Below are positions 1 to 9,528 of a DNA stretch of 64,000 bases, one piece after another. Source of the DNA: Halomicrococcus gelatinilyticus (GTDB taxonomy: Archaea > Halobacteriota > Halobacteria > Halobacteriales > Haladaptataceae); assembly GCA_024227995.1 (NCBI GenBank), contig CP100465.1, forward strand, positions 868,001 through 932,000. The letters are read 5' to 3'. Made by a program: the position numbers and the translations under genes. Every line of letters begins with the position of its first letter. Position 1 is the first letter of the stretch. The notes under the pieces are model-generated. The model was not told the origin of the DNA. It saw only the letters and a program-made list of their open reading frames with translations, and searched no databases.

Positions 1-2
1 TC

Positions 3-1493
3 CAGTGGGACGGGACGCTCGAGTGGATGAAGGAGAACACGCCGGAGGAAGGCCAGTACGGCGGTGCGAACAACGACATGTCCCTCTACGGCACGTACGA
101 CGAGGGCGACGGCGACTTCGACTACCCCGACGGCGCCTACGGCGTCATGTCGTGGTGGGACTACGGTCACTGGATCACGGTGGGGGGCGAACGCATCCCG
201 GACGCAAACCCGTTCCAGCAGGGCGCGACGACCGCCGCGAACTACCTGCTCGCCACGAACGAGTCGGAGGCGAACGACGTCCTCGGGCAGCTCAGCGACG
301 ACGGCGAGCAGACCCGCTACGTGATGGTCGACTGGAAGATGGTCAACACGAAGGGCCAGCAGGGCAACGTGAAGTTCTTCGCGCCGACGGTGTTCAACGA
401 CGACGTCACCAGCCAGACCTTCGTCGACTACCTGCTACAGGGCCAAGGTCAGTACACGGTCCTCCACCAGCAGCCGTACTACGAGAGCATGATGGTCCGC
501 CTGTACCGGTTCCACGGTAGCGCGGTCCAGGCCCAGCCCATCGTCGTCGACTACGACCTCCAGCGGGCCCAGAACGGCCAGACGGTGAAGGTCGCTCCGC
601 AGAACGGGACGCTCGTGAAGCGGTTCGACACGATGCAGGCGGCCCGCCAGTTCGTCCAGGACGACGGGTCGGCGCGGATCGGCGGCATCGGTGACTACCC
701 CGCCCGCGACGTGCCCGCACTCGAACAGTACCGCGTCGTGAAGGTGAGCCAGTCGTCGTCGGCGAACGTCCCCACCCACCGCCAGATTCTCGGGCAGCAG
801 CTCGGGATGATGCCGGACGGTCAGGCCCAGCAGAACATGCTGAAGACGTCGCCGTCGTGGGTGAAGGCGTTCGAACGCGTCGAGGGCGCCGAGGTACAGG
901 GTACCGGCCCCGCCAACACCACCATCACGGCGTCGGTGCAGATGCAGACGGCGAGCGGCACCTTCACCTACCGCCAGCAGGCCCAGACGGGCCAGGACGG
1001 CTCGTTCACGATGACGCTGCCGTACTCCACCACGGGCTACGACGAGTGGGGCACCGAGAAGGGCTACACGAACGTCAGCGTGCGCGCGCTCGGCTCCTAC
1101 GAGTTCAAGACGCCCACGACGGCCGGCGAGGACGGCTTCACCTTCCAGAACGCCACCGCGCAGGTCAGCGAGGGCCAGGTCATCGGCGAGGACGACTCGC
1201 CGGTGACGGTGACCGTCGACAACGAGCAGGTCATCCCCGTCCAGGGCGCGAACAACTCGACCGCCGGTAACGGCACGGCCGGCCCGGCGAACGGGACGAC
1301 CGGCCCGACCAGCGGTGAGAACGCGACCAGCGGTGACAACACGACCAGCGGCGACGATGCGACGAACGAGTCGGGCAACGCGACGACCGACGCCGCCAGC
1401 GACCTCGAACCGCAGACGGGCGCCAGCACGGCGACCCGCGCCGGTCTCGTCGGGTCGTTCGCCGCGGCGATGCTCGTCGCCCGCCGCGACTGA
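3..1493 (+). CDS. aglB: AglB/STT3-family oligosaccharyltransferase, C-terminal part
   Basis: Transfers the dolichol-linked glycan to Asn of secreted proteins such as S-layer glycoprotein; acts at the outer face of the cytoplasmic membrane. The gene is open at the left edge; 496 residues are visible. The STT3 signature WWDYGHWI lies near base 155, followed by a long extracellular globular domain. The tail is Thr/Asn/Gly-rich with many N-G-T and N-A-T type sequons, then a short hydrophobic segment and an Arg-rich end. The transmembrane N-terminal half is outside the window. The downstream DUF368 gene on the same strand may serve the same lipid-carrier cycle (inference). Confidence 0.87.
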   Translation, partial: QWDGTLEWMKENTPEEGQYGGANNDMSLYGTYDEGDGDFDYPDGAYGVMSWWDYGHWITVGGERIPDANPFQQGATTAANYLLATNESEANDVLGQLSDDGEQTRYVMVDWKMVNTKGQQGNVKFFAPTVFNDDVTSQTFVDYLLQGQGQYTVLHQQPYYESMMVRLYRFHGSAVQAQPIVVDYDLQRAQNGQTVKVAPQNGTLVKRFDTMQAARQFVQDDGSARIGGIGDYPARDVPALEQYRVVKVSQSSSANVPTHRQILGQQLGMMPDGQAQQNMLKTSPSWVKAFERVEGAEVQGTGPANTTITASVQMQTASGTFTYRQQAQTGQDGSFTMTLPYSTTGYDEWGTEKGYTNVSVRALGSYEFKTPTTAGEDGFTFQNATAQVSEGQVIGEDDSPVTVTVDNEQVIPVQGANNSTAGNGTAGPANGTTGPTSGENATSGDNTTSGDDATNESGNATTDAASDLEPQTGASTATRAGLVGSFAAAMLVARRD

Positions 1494-1665
1494 ACCGCTC
1501 GCGACCGAGCCACCCCGGATTTCACGCGGTGTTCGTGCTCGTTTTCGTTCCGTCCCCCTCGACGACGAGCGATGCCATCGTCCGCGAGCGGACGCGCGAG
1601 CTGACACTGACGGACCGCTGACAGCGGCCGAAGGCTGATACCCGGGGACGCCGTACCGGCGGGCG

Positions 1666-2694
1666 ATGGACGAAGACTCCGACGCCGCCCGCGGATGGGA
1701 ACGGTTTTTTGACTGGCCCGGGAACCCCGCGCCAATGCGTGCCTGGCTCTCCGTCTTCCTGAAAGGCCTGTCGATGGGCGCTGCGGACGCCGTACCGGGC
1801 GTCTCCGGCGGCACCATCGCGCTCATCACCGGCATCTACGAACGCCTCGTCTCCGGCATCGCCGCGTTCGACCCGCGGCTCCTCTCGACGCTCCCGCGGT
1901 CGTACGACGCCGACGCCCGCGCCGAGTCGTGGACGATACTGGAGGAGATGGACGTCGCGTTCCTGCTGGTGCTCGGCGCGGGCATCGCAACCGCCGTGGT
2001 GACGGTGACGGGGCTGGTGGACTACGCGGAGCAGACCGCCCCGGCGCTGATGTTCGCGTTCTTCTTCGGCCTCGTGCTGGCGTCCGCCGTCGTCCTCTAC
2101 CGCAAGGTGTCGATCACGACGCCGCCGCGGATCGGCGCAGCAGTCGCCGGATTCGCGGTGGCGTTCCTCCTCGCCGGCGCGACCGAGTCGACGGCCACCG
2201 CCCCGCCGCTGGCGCTCGTGTTCGTCGGCGGCGCCATCGCCATCTGCGCGATGATACTGCCGGGCGTCTCGGGCGCACTCCTGCTGATGTTGTTCGGACT
2301 GTACACCTACCTCTCGGGGACGCTCCACGAGTTCCTCAACGCGCTGCTCGACCTGGTCGACGGCGGCACCGTCGCCGCGGTGATCGACCCCGGAACGCCG
2401 GTGGCGACGTTCATGGTCGGCGCTGTCCTCGGGTTGCTGACCATCTCGAAGGTGGTGGCGTGGGCGCTCGAACGCTACCGGTTCGTCACCCTCGCGTTCC
2501 TCGTCAGCCTGATGGTCGGCGCGCTCCGCTACCCTGCCGCGCAGGTCGTGGCGGTGCTCGACGGCACCTACGAGCACGCGGGCGTGCTCGGCGGCTGGAC
2601 CGCTCCGAGCGTCGCCGCCCTCCTCGTCGCCACGCTCGTCGGCGTGCTGGCCGTGCTCGCGCTCGACCGCTACACCGACGACCTCGACTACTGA
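1666..2694 (+). CDS. DUF368 family polyprenyl-phosphate transporter-like membrane protein
   Basis: Polytopic membrane protein of 342 residues. The N-terminal motif GAADAVPGVSGGTIAL and an internal second half with ILPGVSGALLLML are the paired PGVSG motifs typical of DUF368. Bacterial members (PopT) have been assigned to translocation of undecaprenyl phosphate; archaeal function is not established to my knowledge. It begins 172 bases after aglB, on the same strand, so a role in returning dolichyl phosphate after glycan transfer is an attractive inference. An alternative start is the ATG at 1735, just before the conserved region; I kept the upstream ATG. Confidence 0.85.
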   Translation: MDEDSDAARGWERFFDWPGNPAPMRAWLSVFLKGLSMGAADAVPGVSGGTIALITGIYERLVSGIAAFDPRLLSTLPRSYDADARAESWTILEEMDVAFLLVLGAGIATAVVTVTGLVDYAEQTAPALMFAFFFGLVLASAVVLYRKVSITTPPRIGAAVAGFAVAFLLAGATESTATAPPLALVFVGGAIAICAMILPGVSGALLLMLFGLYTYLSGTLHEFLNALLDLVDGGTVAAVIDPGTPVATFMVGAVLGLLTISKVVAWALERYRFVTLAFLVSLMVGALRYPAAQVVAVLDGTYEHAGVLGGWTAPSVAALLVATLVGVLAVLALDRYTDDLDY

Positions 2695-2770
2695 CGGGCG
2701 ACGACCGCGACCAGCGAACCACCGGCTGGCCGACATTATTTTCGACCGACACCGGAGTCGTTAGCCCAAG

Positions 2771-2780
2771 ATATTTTATC
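2771..2780 (+). promoter_or_regulatory. TATA-like element before the squalene-synthase-like gene
   Basis: ATATTTTATC stands out as AT-rich in a GC-rich region, about 40 bases upstream of the ATG at 2818. Position fits a haloarchaeal TATA box with a short leader. Confidence 0.5.
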
Positions 2781-2817
2781 CTCGCCGGCCGAAGGCTGTA
2801 GCAGTTTGGTCCCACGA

Positions 2818-3879
2818 ATGGACGGACAAATCCCCACGACGACGTTCGACGACTCCCCGGAGGCGGACCTCGACTGGTGTCACGAGGCCGTCCAGGGCGT
2901 CTCCCGAACGTTTGCAATCACCATCGATCTGCTGGAAGCGCCCATGGCCGACGCTATCGGCGTCGGCTATCTTCTCTGCCGAGTCGCCGACACTATCGAG
3001 GACGCAGGACACATCCCACCGGACGAGCAGGCGGCCCTGCTTCGCCAGTACGCCCGCGTGCTCGACCCCGACGACGCGACGGAGGTGTCCGAGTTCCGGG
3101 CCGCCGTCGACGGGTGGATCCCCGAGGACGGCGGCGACGACTGGGACGTCGTCGACCACGCGCCGCGCGTCGTCGCGACGTTCGAGACCCAGCCCGAGTC
3201 GGTCCGCGACGCCGCCCGCCCGCCGGTGCGCGAACTCGTCGGCGGCATGGCGACGTTCGTCGACGAACACAGCGACGCCGGCGGGCTCCGCATCGGCACG
3301 GTCGACGAACTGGAGGAGTACTGCTACTACGTCGCCGGGACCGTCGGGGAGCTCGTCACGAACCTCGTCGCCCGCGACGCCGACGCGACCCGGACGGGCC
3401 GGATGCGCGAGACGGCCGAGTCGTTCGCCCTGCTCCTGCAACTCGTCAACGTCGCCAAGGACGTGTACACCGACTACCACGACGAGAACAACGTCTACCT
3501 CCCCGCCTCCTGGCTACGGGCCCACGGCGTCCCGCAGGACGAGGTCTGTGCCCCCGAGCACGCGGCGGACGTGACGGCGGTCGTCGCGCGGACGGCCGAA
3601 CACGCACAGGGCTACGCCGACGACGCGCTCGCGTACCTGGAGGCGATGCCGGAGACGCGCGGCAACCGCCTCGTCGCGTGGGCCATCCCCTTCCTGCTCG
3701 CCGTGGGGACGCTCCGCGAGGTGCGCCAGCGCCCCGGCGACGCGCTGCGGCGCGAGGGCATCAAGGTCGAACGCGAGGAGGTGGGTGCCCTGCTCGCGAC
3801 GTTCTCGGACGGCATCGAGCGCGACGCGCTCGCCGACCTCCGGGCGACCATCGCGGAGACGCCGTTCCACCGCGCCTGA
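2818..3879 (+). CDS. Squalene/phytoene synthase family protein, probably squalene synthase
   Basis: Head-to-head prenyl condensation enzyme, 353 residues. Two Asp-rich Mg-diphosphate sites are visible: DTIED at about residues 58-62 and DVYTDYHDE at about 215-223. The segment VSRTFAITI near residue 28 and EYCYYVAGTVGELV near 168 resemble eukaryotic-type squalene synthases (SRSFA, YCHYVAG) more than phytoene synthases, so squalene from two farnesyl diphosphates is the likelier product. Squalene and its derivatives are normal haloarchaeal membrane lipids. A TTG 12 bases upstream is in frame, but the ATG at 2818 is preferred. Confidence 0.8.
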   Translation: MDGQIPTTTFDDSPEADLDWCHEAVQGVSRTFAITIDLLEAPMADAIGVGYLLCRVADTIEDAGHIPPDEQAALLRQYARVLDPDDATEVSEFRAAVDGWIPEDGGDDWDVVDHAPRVVATFETQPESVRDAARPPVRELVGGMATFVDEHSDAGGLRIGTVDELEEYCYYVAGTVGELVTNLVARDADATRTGRMRETAESFALLLQLVNVAKDVYTDYHDENNVYLPASWLRAHGVPQDEVCAPEHAADVTAVVARTAEHAQGYADDALAYLEAMPETRGNRLVAWAIPFLLAVGTLREVRQRPGDALRREGIKVEREEVGALLATFSDGIERDALADLRATIAETPFHRA

Positions 3880-4128
3880 GACCCGTCGGTCCCGAAGGGA
3901 CCGCCTCTCCTATTGCGGACGGACCACTTTCTGGAATCGCGTACTACCCGTAGCGAGGGACGTATTTGCCCTCGGCCGTAGTGGTGCCCACCGACGTGCT
4001 CATCGCACGTATCGGACTCGACGAGGAGAGCCACGCTGGAGAGACGAGCACTGAACTGGGAATCCATCGGAGAGAACGAACGAGGGACCGGGGGAACATC
4101 CATAACGTTTGAATCCGTTGTGTGTCGC

Positions 4129-4503
4129 ATGAGTTCTACCGACAGGACGACCGTCGAAGAAGTGATGTCGACGCCACTGGAGACGATCTCGAAGGACGCG
4201 ACGGTGATGGACGCCGCGCAACGGATGCAAGAGGAGGACATCAGTGCGCTGGTCGTTCCGAACACGCCGCGGGCGATCGTCAGCAGTACGGACGTTCTCG
4301 AAGCCGTCGCCGACGGACGCGACACCTCGGAGCTCCAGGTGGCCGACGTGATGACGACCGGCGTCGAGACCGCCACGCCGGACCTCTACATGGAGGAGGT
4401 CGCCGCCATGATGACCACGTACGGTATCAAACACCTCCCGGTCGTGAAGGACGAGTACGTCGGGATGGTCTCCTCGACCGACGTCACTGCCCATCTCTCC
4501 TGA
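4129..4503 (+). CDS. Two-CBS-domain protein
   Basis: 124 residues, essentially one CBS pair: EVMSTPLETISKDATVMDAA at the start of the first, and DVMTTGVETATPDLYMEEVA at the start of the second, ending in GMVSSTDVTAHLS. CBS pairs bind adenosyl nucleotides and act as energy or ligand sensors; the partner is not evident from the neighbours. A GTG nine bases upstream is in frame; the ATG was chosen because the CBS fold begins just after it. Confidence 0.85.
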   Translation: MSSTDRTTVEEVMSTPLETISKDATVMDAAQRMQEEDISALVVPNTPRAIVSSTDVLEAVADGRDTSELQVADVMTTGVETATPDLYMEEVAAMMTTYGIKHLPVVKDEYVGMVSSTDVTAHLS

Positions 4504-4593
4504 CCGGGGCAGACAGGCTGGTCGATGCCCTCTTTGCTGTGTCCGGTAAGTAGCCGCTCTCCTCGTAGGCGTGGCATCGACGACCTCGCGTTC

Positions 4594-5847
4594 TCAGCCG
4601 TCTACTCCGGCCCGGAGTGCGAGCAGGCCACGGGGCCCTACGACGAACACGCGACCGGCCGCGACCACCGGTGACGATAACGCGGACGTGTGTACCGACG
4701 AACTCTGCCACAGGTCACGCTCCGGACCGAAGAGTCCACCGGCGTCCCGGCGGAACGCGAGGACGGAACTGTCCACGACGAGGACGGCGTCGTCGGTCAC
4801 CACCGGGGCGGCCGTGGCCGTACCGCCTCTCCCGAGGAACGTCTGCCAGTTCGTCTCGCCGGTCGCCGCGTCGATCTCGTAGAGGTCGTCTGCGGCGACG
4901 TAGACGTCGCCGTCGGCGACCGCGGCGGCGGCGATGGTGTGGAGGTCGCGCTGCCAGCGGACCTCGCCCGCGTGGTCGACCGCGACGGTCTCCTGCCAAC
5001 CGGTCTGGACGACGCCGCCGTCGTCGACGACCGGGGCGGCGTACGCCGTGTCGACGGGGACGCGCCAGCGTTCCTTTCCGGTCTCACGGTCGAGTTTCAC
5101 GATCGCGTCTCGGCCGGTGACGTAGACGGCGTCCTCGACGACGGCCGGCGCGACCTGGGTCGCCGTGCGGTCACCGAGGTTGTACTCGTCGTAGACGAGG
5201 GTGTCGAGCGGTCGCCGCCAGCGTTCGGTGCCGTCGGGCGCGAGCCTGACGCACGCGGTGGCGCTCCGGACGTACGCGTCGCCGTCGACGACCGTGGCGC
5301 CGTACGTTCGCCGGCCGCCGACCGCGTGCGTGTCGACGACGTCGCCGTCGTCCAGCGAGAGCACCGTCACGAACGCCCGTTCCGAGTCCGAGCCGTTCGT
5401 CGTCCGAACGCCCCACGTCGGGACGTAGAGTCGGCCGCGGTCCGGGTCGACGGCCGGCGCTCCGGACGTCCCGTCGTCGAGCTGTCGCGACCACTGCTCG
5501 CTGCCGTCGGTCGTGACCGCGACGACCCGCTCTTCGGTGGCGAAGTACGCGACGCCGTCGTGGACGACGGGCGGCGCGTACGGCCAGCCGGCCGAGGTGA
5601 GCCACTCGTGTTCGTCGGGCTTCGGTGCGCCGCCGCCGACGGAGTTCGCGTTCGCCGGACCGTTGCCGTACTGACGCCAGTCGCCGTCGTGGAACGCCGC
5701 AGCGTCTTCACTGCTGCCGAGGACGCCGTTGCAGCCGGCGAGCGCACTCGCCGTCGCGGTCCCCGCGGTCGCGAGGAGAGCGCGACGTGACGTTCGGCGC
5801 CGAGAAGAATCGGACTGCGACGAACTGGACCGTGGCGGGGATTCCAT
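4594..5847 (-). CDS. Tat-exported lipoprotein with PQQ-type beta-propeller repeats
   Basis: 417 residues. The N-terminus carries a twin-Arg region (RRRTSRRALLATAG) followed by a lipobox ending LAGC, so it is probably exported folded and lipid-anchored outside the cell. The rest is made of repeated propeller blades of the form 'G..YV....V..LD..TG...W', for example VYVTGRDAIVKLDRETGKERW. Such PQQ-like repeats often form binding or assembly platforms and do not prove a PQQ cofactor. Start at the ATG giving MESPPRS; an upstream in-frame start would add 17 residues. Confidence 0.85.
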   Translation of the reverse strand: MESPPRSSSSQSDSSRRRTSRRALLATAGTATASALAGCNGVLGSSEDAAAFHDGDWRQYGNGPANANSVGGGAPKPDEHEWLTSAGWPYAPPVVHDGVAYFATEERVVAVTTDGSEQWSRQLDDGTSGAPAVDPDRGRLYVPTWGVRTTNGSDSERAFVTVLSLDDGDVVDTHAVGGRRTYGATVVDGDAYVRSATACVRLAPDGTERWRRPLDTLVYDEYNLGDRTATQVAPAVVEDAVYVTGRDAIVKLDRETGKERWRVPVDTAYAAPVVDDGGVVQTGWQETVAVDHAGEVRWQRDLHTIAAAAVADGDVYVAADDLYEIDAATGETNWQTFLGRGGTATAAPVVTDDAVLVVDSSVLAFRRDAGGLFGPERDLWQSSSVHTSALSSPVVAAGRVFVVGPRGLLALRAGVDG

Positions 5848-6029
5848 GTCTGGAGAGTCGACAGGGGGCACGCTCCGCGGATTCGGTCGAGGACACAAGT
5901 GTTTTCTGCTTCATTGGTTCCGGCGAACGTATCATACACGACGGGCTGTCGAGTACGTCGACGAGACAGCGGCTAGCTGGTTACGGGGATATCCGCTGAA
6001 TTGTGGGCACCAGGAACCGACGAGACGAG

Positions 6030-6034
6030 AAAAA
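6030..6034 (-). terminator. Possible oligo-T terminator of gdhA
   Basis: Five T on the minus strand about 20 bases after the stop codon at 6055, in otherwise GC-rich DNA. Archaeal intrinsic termination uses T-runs; this short run is only suggestive. Confidence 0.3.
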
Positions 6035-6054
6035 CGGATGGGCGTCGTCCGCGC

Positions 6055-7311
6055 TCAGGGCCAGTTGCCGCTCTCCTCGTAGGCGTCGAGGACGCGCTGG
6101 ATGGCGACGACGTACGCCGCGGTGCGGAAGTTCGCGAGGTCGTGTTGCTCGTAGGCGTCGGTCAGGTCGTCGAACGCCTTGGTGATGATGGTCTCGAGTT
6201 CGTCGTTGACGCGCTGTTCGGACCAGTAGAACCGCTGGCGGTTCTGCACCCACTCGAAGTAGGAGACGGTGACGCCGCCCGCGTTGGCGAGGATGTCCGG
6301 GAAGACGTAGGTGTCGGTCTCGGCCAGCACGTCGTCGGCACCGGGCGTGAGCGGCCCGTTCGCTGCCTCGACGACGACGTCCGCGTCGACGTCCCGGGCG
6401 AGGTCGCTGTCGATGGCGTTCTCCAGGGCGGCCGGGACGAGCAGGTCGACGTCGAGCGTGAGGAGGTCCTCGTTGCTGAACTCGTCGGCGGCACCGGGGT
6501 AGTCCGCGACGCTCCCCGTCTCGTTCTTGTGGTCTTTCACGTCGCGGGGGTCGAAGCCCTCCTCGCGGTAGATGGCGCCGCTGGAGTCGCTGACGGCGAC
6601 GATGTCGGCACCGAGTTCGTCGATGAGCTTCGCGGCGATCCAGCCCGCGTTCCCGTACCCCTGGACGGCGACGGACGCACCCTCCATCTCCTTGTCGAGG
6701 TAGTCGAACGCCTCGCGGGCGGTGAGCATGACGGACCGGCCGGTCGCCTCCACGCGGCCCGCGCTCCCGCCGGAGTCGATGGCCTTGCCCGTGATGACGC
6801 CGGGCGCGGTGGTGTTCTCCAGCGTCTCGTAGGTGTCCTTGATCCAGTTCATCTCCCGCTGGCCGGTGTTGACGTCCGGCGCGGGGACGTCCCTGTTCAC
6901 GCCGATGAGCGGGCGGAGTTCCTTCGCGAACGAGCGGGTGACCCGTTCGAGTTCGCCCTCGCTGTACTCGTCGGGGTCGATGACGATGCCGCCCTTCCCA
7001 CCGCCGTAGGGGATGTCGACGACGGCGCACTTGTACACCATCCACCCGGAGAGGGCCTTGACCTCGTCGCGGTTGACCCCGGGGTGGTAGCGGATGCCGC
7101 CCTTGTACGGGCCGCGGTCGCCGTTGAACTGCGACCGGAAGGCCCTGAACACTTCGACGGAGCCGTCGTCCATCTCGACGGAGAGGTTCGTCTCCAGCAC
7201 GCGCTCTGGATGTTTGAGACGTTCGAGAACGCCCTCGGAGACGTCGACGTACGCCGCGGCGTCGTCGATCTGCTCCTGCAGGCTCTCGAACGGGTTCGCT
7301 TGCTCGGACAT
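6055..7311 (-). CDS. gdhA: Glutamate dehydrogenase (Glu/Leu/Phe/Val dehydrogenase family)
   Basis: Oxidative deamination of glutamate or the reverse amination of 2-oxoglutarate. 418 residues, the usual length of the hexameric enzymes. [11 protein letters not shown] (around residue 70) and [15 protein letters not shown] (around residue 95) form the substrate site with the catalytic Lys, and [14 protein letters not shown] (around residue 215) is the Rossmann nucleotide loop. NAD versus NADP preference cannot be read safely. The CitE-like gene lies just upstream on the same strand; in haloarchaea with the methylaspartate cycle both enzyme types act in acetyl-CoA assimilation, but the key mutase and ammonia-lyase genes are not in this window. 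Confidence 0.9.
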   Translation of the reverse strand: MSEQANPFESLQEQIDDAAAYVDVSEGVLERLKHPERVLETNLSVEMDDGSVEVFRAFRSQFNGDRGPYKGGIRYHPGVNRDEVKALSGWMVYKCAVVDIPYGGGKGGIVIDPDEYSEGELERVTRSFAKELRPLIGVNRDVPAPDVNTGQREMNWIKDTYETLENTTAPGVITGKAIDSGGSAGRVEATGRSVMLTAREAFDYLDKEMEGASVAVQGYGNAGWIAAKLIDELGADIVAVSDSSGAIYREEGFDPRDVKDHKNETGSVADYPGAADEFSNEDLLTLDVDLLVPAALENAIDSDLARDVDADVVVEAANGPLTPGADDVLAETDTYVFPDILANAGGVTVSYFEWVQNRQRFYWSEQRVNDELETIITKAFDDLTDAYEQHDLANFRTAAYVVAIQRVLDAYEESGNWP

Positions 7312-7362
7312 CGTGTGTGAATCTCACCCCCCATCGGTTAAGCATGGCGAAAGACGTATGTG

Positions 7363-7388
7363 GTTATATCATAGAGAGCCTGTATAAG
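7363..7388 (-). promoter_or_regulatory. AT-rich promoter region of gdhA
   Basis: Two TATA-like stretches on the minus strand, GATATAAC (7370-7363) and CTTATACA (7388-7381), about 50-75 bases before the gdhA start. They imply a short 5' leader; which one is used is unknown. Confidence 0.4.
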
Positions 7389-7393
7389 GTGTT

Positions 7394-8242
7394 TTAATCC
7401 CCGGCGGCGCGGGCGTACTCGACGATGCGGCGCGCTTGCTCGACGAGCGGGGCGTCGACCATCTCGCCGTCGACGCGGAACACGCCGCGACCCTCGGCGT
7501 CCGCCTCGCGCTTCGCTTCGAGCACGCGTTCGGCCCACTCGACGCGCCCAGGTGCGGGCGTGAACGCCTCGTTGATGGGGTCGACCTGCGCCGGGTGGAT
7601 TGCCATCTTCCCGTCGTAGCCGAGTTCGATGGCGAACTCGGTCTCCTCGCGCAGTCCATCGACGTCCTCGATGTCGGTGTAGACCGTGTCGATGGCGTCA
7701 ACGTCCGCCGCGCTGGCGGCGAGGACGACGTGCTCGCGGGCGTACAGCACCTCGGTTCCCTCGGCCGTTCGCGTCGCGCCGACGTCGGCGGAGAGGTCCT
7801 CCGCGCCGAACACGAGCGCGTCCGTCCCGTCGGCCGCCGCGACGTCGGCCGCGTTCAGCACGCCCTGCGCGGTCTCGACCAGCGCGAGCACTGGCAGGTC
7901 ACAGTCGTGCTCGTCGAGCAGGCGCGTCAGGGTCCGGACGTCGTCCGCGGTCGCCGTCTTCGGCAGCATCACCGAGTCGAGCGTCGCCGCGGCCTCGGCG
8001 ACGGCGTGGAGGTCGTCGTCGGCCGCGACGCCCGTCGGGTTGACCCGCAGGCAGACCTCGCAGTCGGGGTCGAAGCCGGGGTCGGCGAGCACGTCGTGGA
8101 CCGTCTCGCGCGCCTCGGGCTTGCGCTCGGGCGCGACGGCGTCCTCGAGGTCGAACACGATGACGTCCGCACCGGCGTCCGGTGCCTTCCGTAGCATCTC
8201 CGGGCGGTCGCCCGGCGTGAACAGCACGCTTCGTCGTGGCAT
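7394..8242 (-). CDS. HpcH/HpaI aldolase / citrate-lyase-beta-like protein (CitE family)
   Basis: 282 residues, the full length of CitE-like lyases. N-terminal RSVLFTPGDRPEML, then FDLEDAVAPERKPEAR (Mg/CoA site), VLALVETAQGVL with the metal-binding Glu, and GAEDLSAD are the family motifs. Reactions in this family include citryl-CoA, malyl-CoA or methylmalyl-CoA cleavage and malyl-CoA thioesterase. Location next to gdhA on the same strand makes a carbon-assimilation role plausible, but the exact substrate cannot be assigned. Start taken at the ATG giving MPRRSVLF; the longer open frame upstream has no family sequence. Confidence 0.82.
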   Translation of the reverse strand: MPRRSVLFTPGDRPEMLRKAPDAGADVIVFDLEDAVAPERKPEARETVHDVLADPGFDPDCEVCLRVNPTGVAADDDLHAVAEAAATLDSVMLPKTATADDVRTLTRLLDEHDCDLPVLALVETAQGVLNAADVAAADGTDALVFGAEDLSADVGATRTAEGTEVLYAREHVVLAASAADVDAIDTVYTDIEDVDGLREETEFAIELGYDGKMAIHPAQVDPINEAFTPAPGRVEWAERVLEAKREADAEGRGVFRVDGEMVDAPLVEQARRIVEYARAAGD

Positions 8243-8330
8243 AGGCGAGGCGACGTGCCGCGGCGGTTTAACGGTGGGCGAACCGGCTCGGCTACAACCT
8301 CTATTAGCGGCCGGGTTCAACGTCCCCAGG

Positions 8331-8939
8331 ATGCTCGGGAGACGGGGGTTCGTGCGGGCGGGAGTCGGTCTCGTACTCGGGGGGACGGCCGGACTCGGCG
8401 GTTGCCTCGGGATGTTCGACGGGCCTGCCGACGAACAGACCACGACCACGACGACCACCAGAACCATGAGCTCGGTAGATTTTAGCACGCCAGCGTTCGC
8501 GGACGGCGCATCGATCCCGAAGAAACACACCTGCGAGGGAGCGGACCGCTCGCCGCAGCTCGACATCGGGAACGTGCCCGACGACGCGGGGTCGCTCGCC
8601 CTCGTCGTCGACGACCCGGACGCGCCGTCGGGCACGTTCACCCACTGGCTGCTCTGGGGAATCTCCCCTGACACGACGACGATTCCGGCCGGCATCCCGG
8701 GGACGGAGACGGTCGAGGAACTCGACGGGGCGAAACAGGGCGAGAACGGCTTCGGCGAGGTCGGCTACCGCGGACCCTGTCCGCCGGAGGGCGACGGCCC
8801 ACACACCTACCAGTTCACGCTGTACGTCCTGGAGAAACCGCCGCGACTGGGCGCCGGCGCGTCGCGGGAACCGTTGCTGAAGGAACTGGAGGGCATCGCG
8901 ATGGGGCAGACGCAGTTCACGGGGACGTTCGAACGGTAG
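8331..8939 (+). CDS. YbhB/YbcL (PEBP/Raf-kinase-inhibitor-like) lipoprotein
   Basis: 202 residues. The N-terminus RRGFVRAGVGLVLGG...GGCLG is a Tat/lipoprotein signal with Cys about residue 24, followed by a Thr-rich linker. The mature part is a PEBP fold: FADGASIPKKHTCEGADRSP and ALVVDDPDAPSGTFTHWLLW carry the conserved D-P-D-A-P and H-W ligand-pocket residues, and YRGPCPPEGDGPHTYQFTLY is the second conserved block. Its ligand is not known. Divergent from the CitE-like gene with about 90 bases between the starts. Confidence 0.87.
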   Translation: MLGRRGFVRAGVGLVLGGTAGLGGCLGMFDGPADEQTTTTTTTRTMSSVDFSTPAFADGASIPKKHTCEGADRSPQLDIGNVPDDAGSLALVVDDPDAPSGTFTHWLLWGISPDTTTIPAGIPGTETVEELDGAKQGENGFGEVGYRGPCPPEGDGPHTYQFTLYVLEKPPRLGAGASREPLLKELEGIAMGQTQFTGTFER

Positions 8940-9016
8940 GGCAGGCGAGCAGTCGGCTCTCGTCTTCGGCGGGTATCGATACAGCGAAGTTACCGGGGGT
9001 CCCGGGTACGGACGTC

Positions 9017-9340
9017 ATGATAAAACTGGTCGACTTGCTGGTTCGCAAGGACGGCACGAGCCACGAGGAGTTCGTCGACTACTGGCTCGACGAGCACTCC
9101 GAACTCGCAAAGGACCTCCCGGGCCTGCAGAAGTACGTGACCTCGGTGCCGAAGGACCCCGAGAAGGCGGGGTACGACGGCGTCCTCGAACTGTACTTCG
9201 AATCCACCGCCGACCTGGGCTCGGCCTTCGACTCCGAGGTCGGCCAGCGCGTCCAGGAGGACGCCGCGGAGTTCGTCGATGTCGACGAGGGGCCGACGCT
9301 CATCGTCGAGGAGACGGTCCAGCTCGACGAACTGGAGTAA
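9017..9340 (+). CDS. EthD-domain / dimeric alpha-beta barrel protein
   Basis: 107 residues. The opening MIKLVDLLVRKDGTSHEEFV, then DYWLDEHSELAKDLPGL, gives the pattern (K-x-G-x-s-x-E-x-F..Y-W...H) of EthD-type ferredoxin-like dimeric barrels. Members are small cytoplasmic proteins linked to ring-cleavage or oxidative chemistry; no specific reaction can be given here. Stands alone between two same-strand genes. Confidence 0.75.
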   Translation: MIKLVDLLVRKDGTSHEEFVDYWLDEHSELAKDLPGLQKYVTSVPKDPEKAGYDGVLELYFESTADLGSAFDSEVGQRVQEDAAEFVDVDEGPTLIVEETVQLDELE

Positions 9341-9497
9341 CGACCGCCGCTCGCGCCGCACTCCTCCCGTCGCACTTCTCCCGTCGGCGGCCGCGCTCGA
9401 AACAGCGTTCGGACCGAGAGCCGACGCCGTGCGCCGGCGAGGGGCGCGGCCGGTTTTCTGCGGAACGGTTCCGGCCCGGACTACCGCCGTCAATCAG

Positions 9498-9505
9498 TTT
9501 TAATG
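9498..9505 (+). promoter_or_regulatory. TATA-like element before the flavoprotein gene
   Basis: TTTTAATG 24-31 bases ahead of the ATG at 9529, the spacing expected for a leaderless haloarchaeal transcript. Confidence 0.55.
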
Positions 9506-9528
9506 CTACGACGGTCAATTGGAAACCG

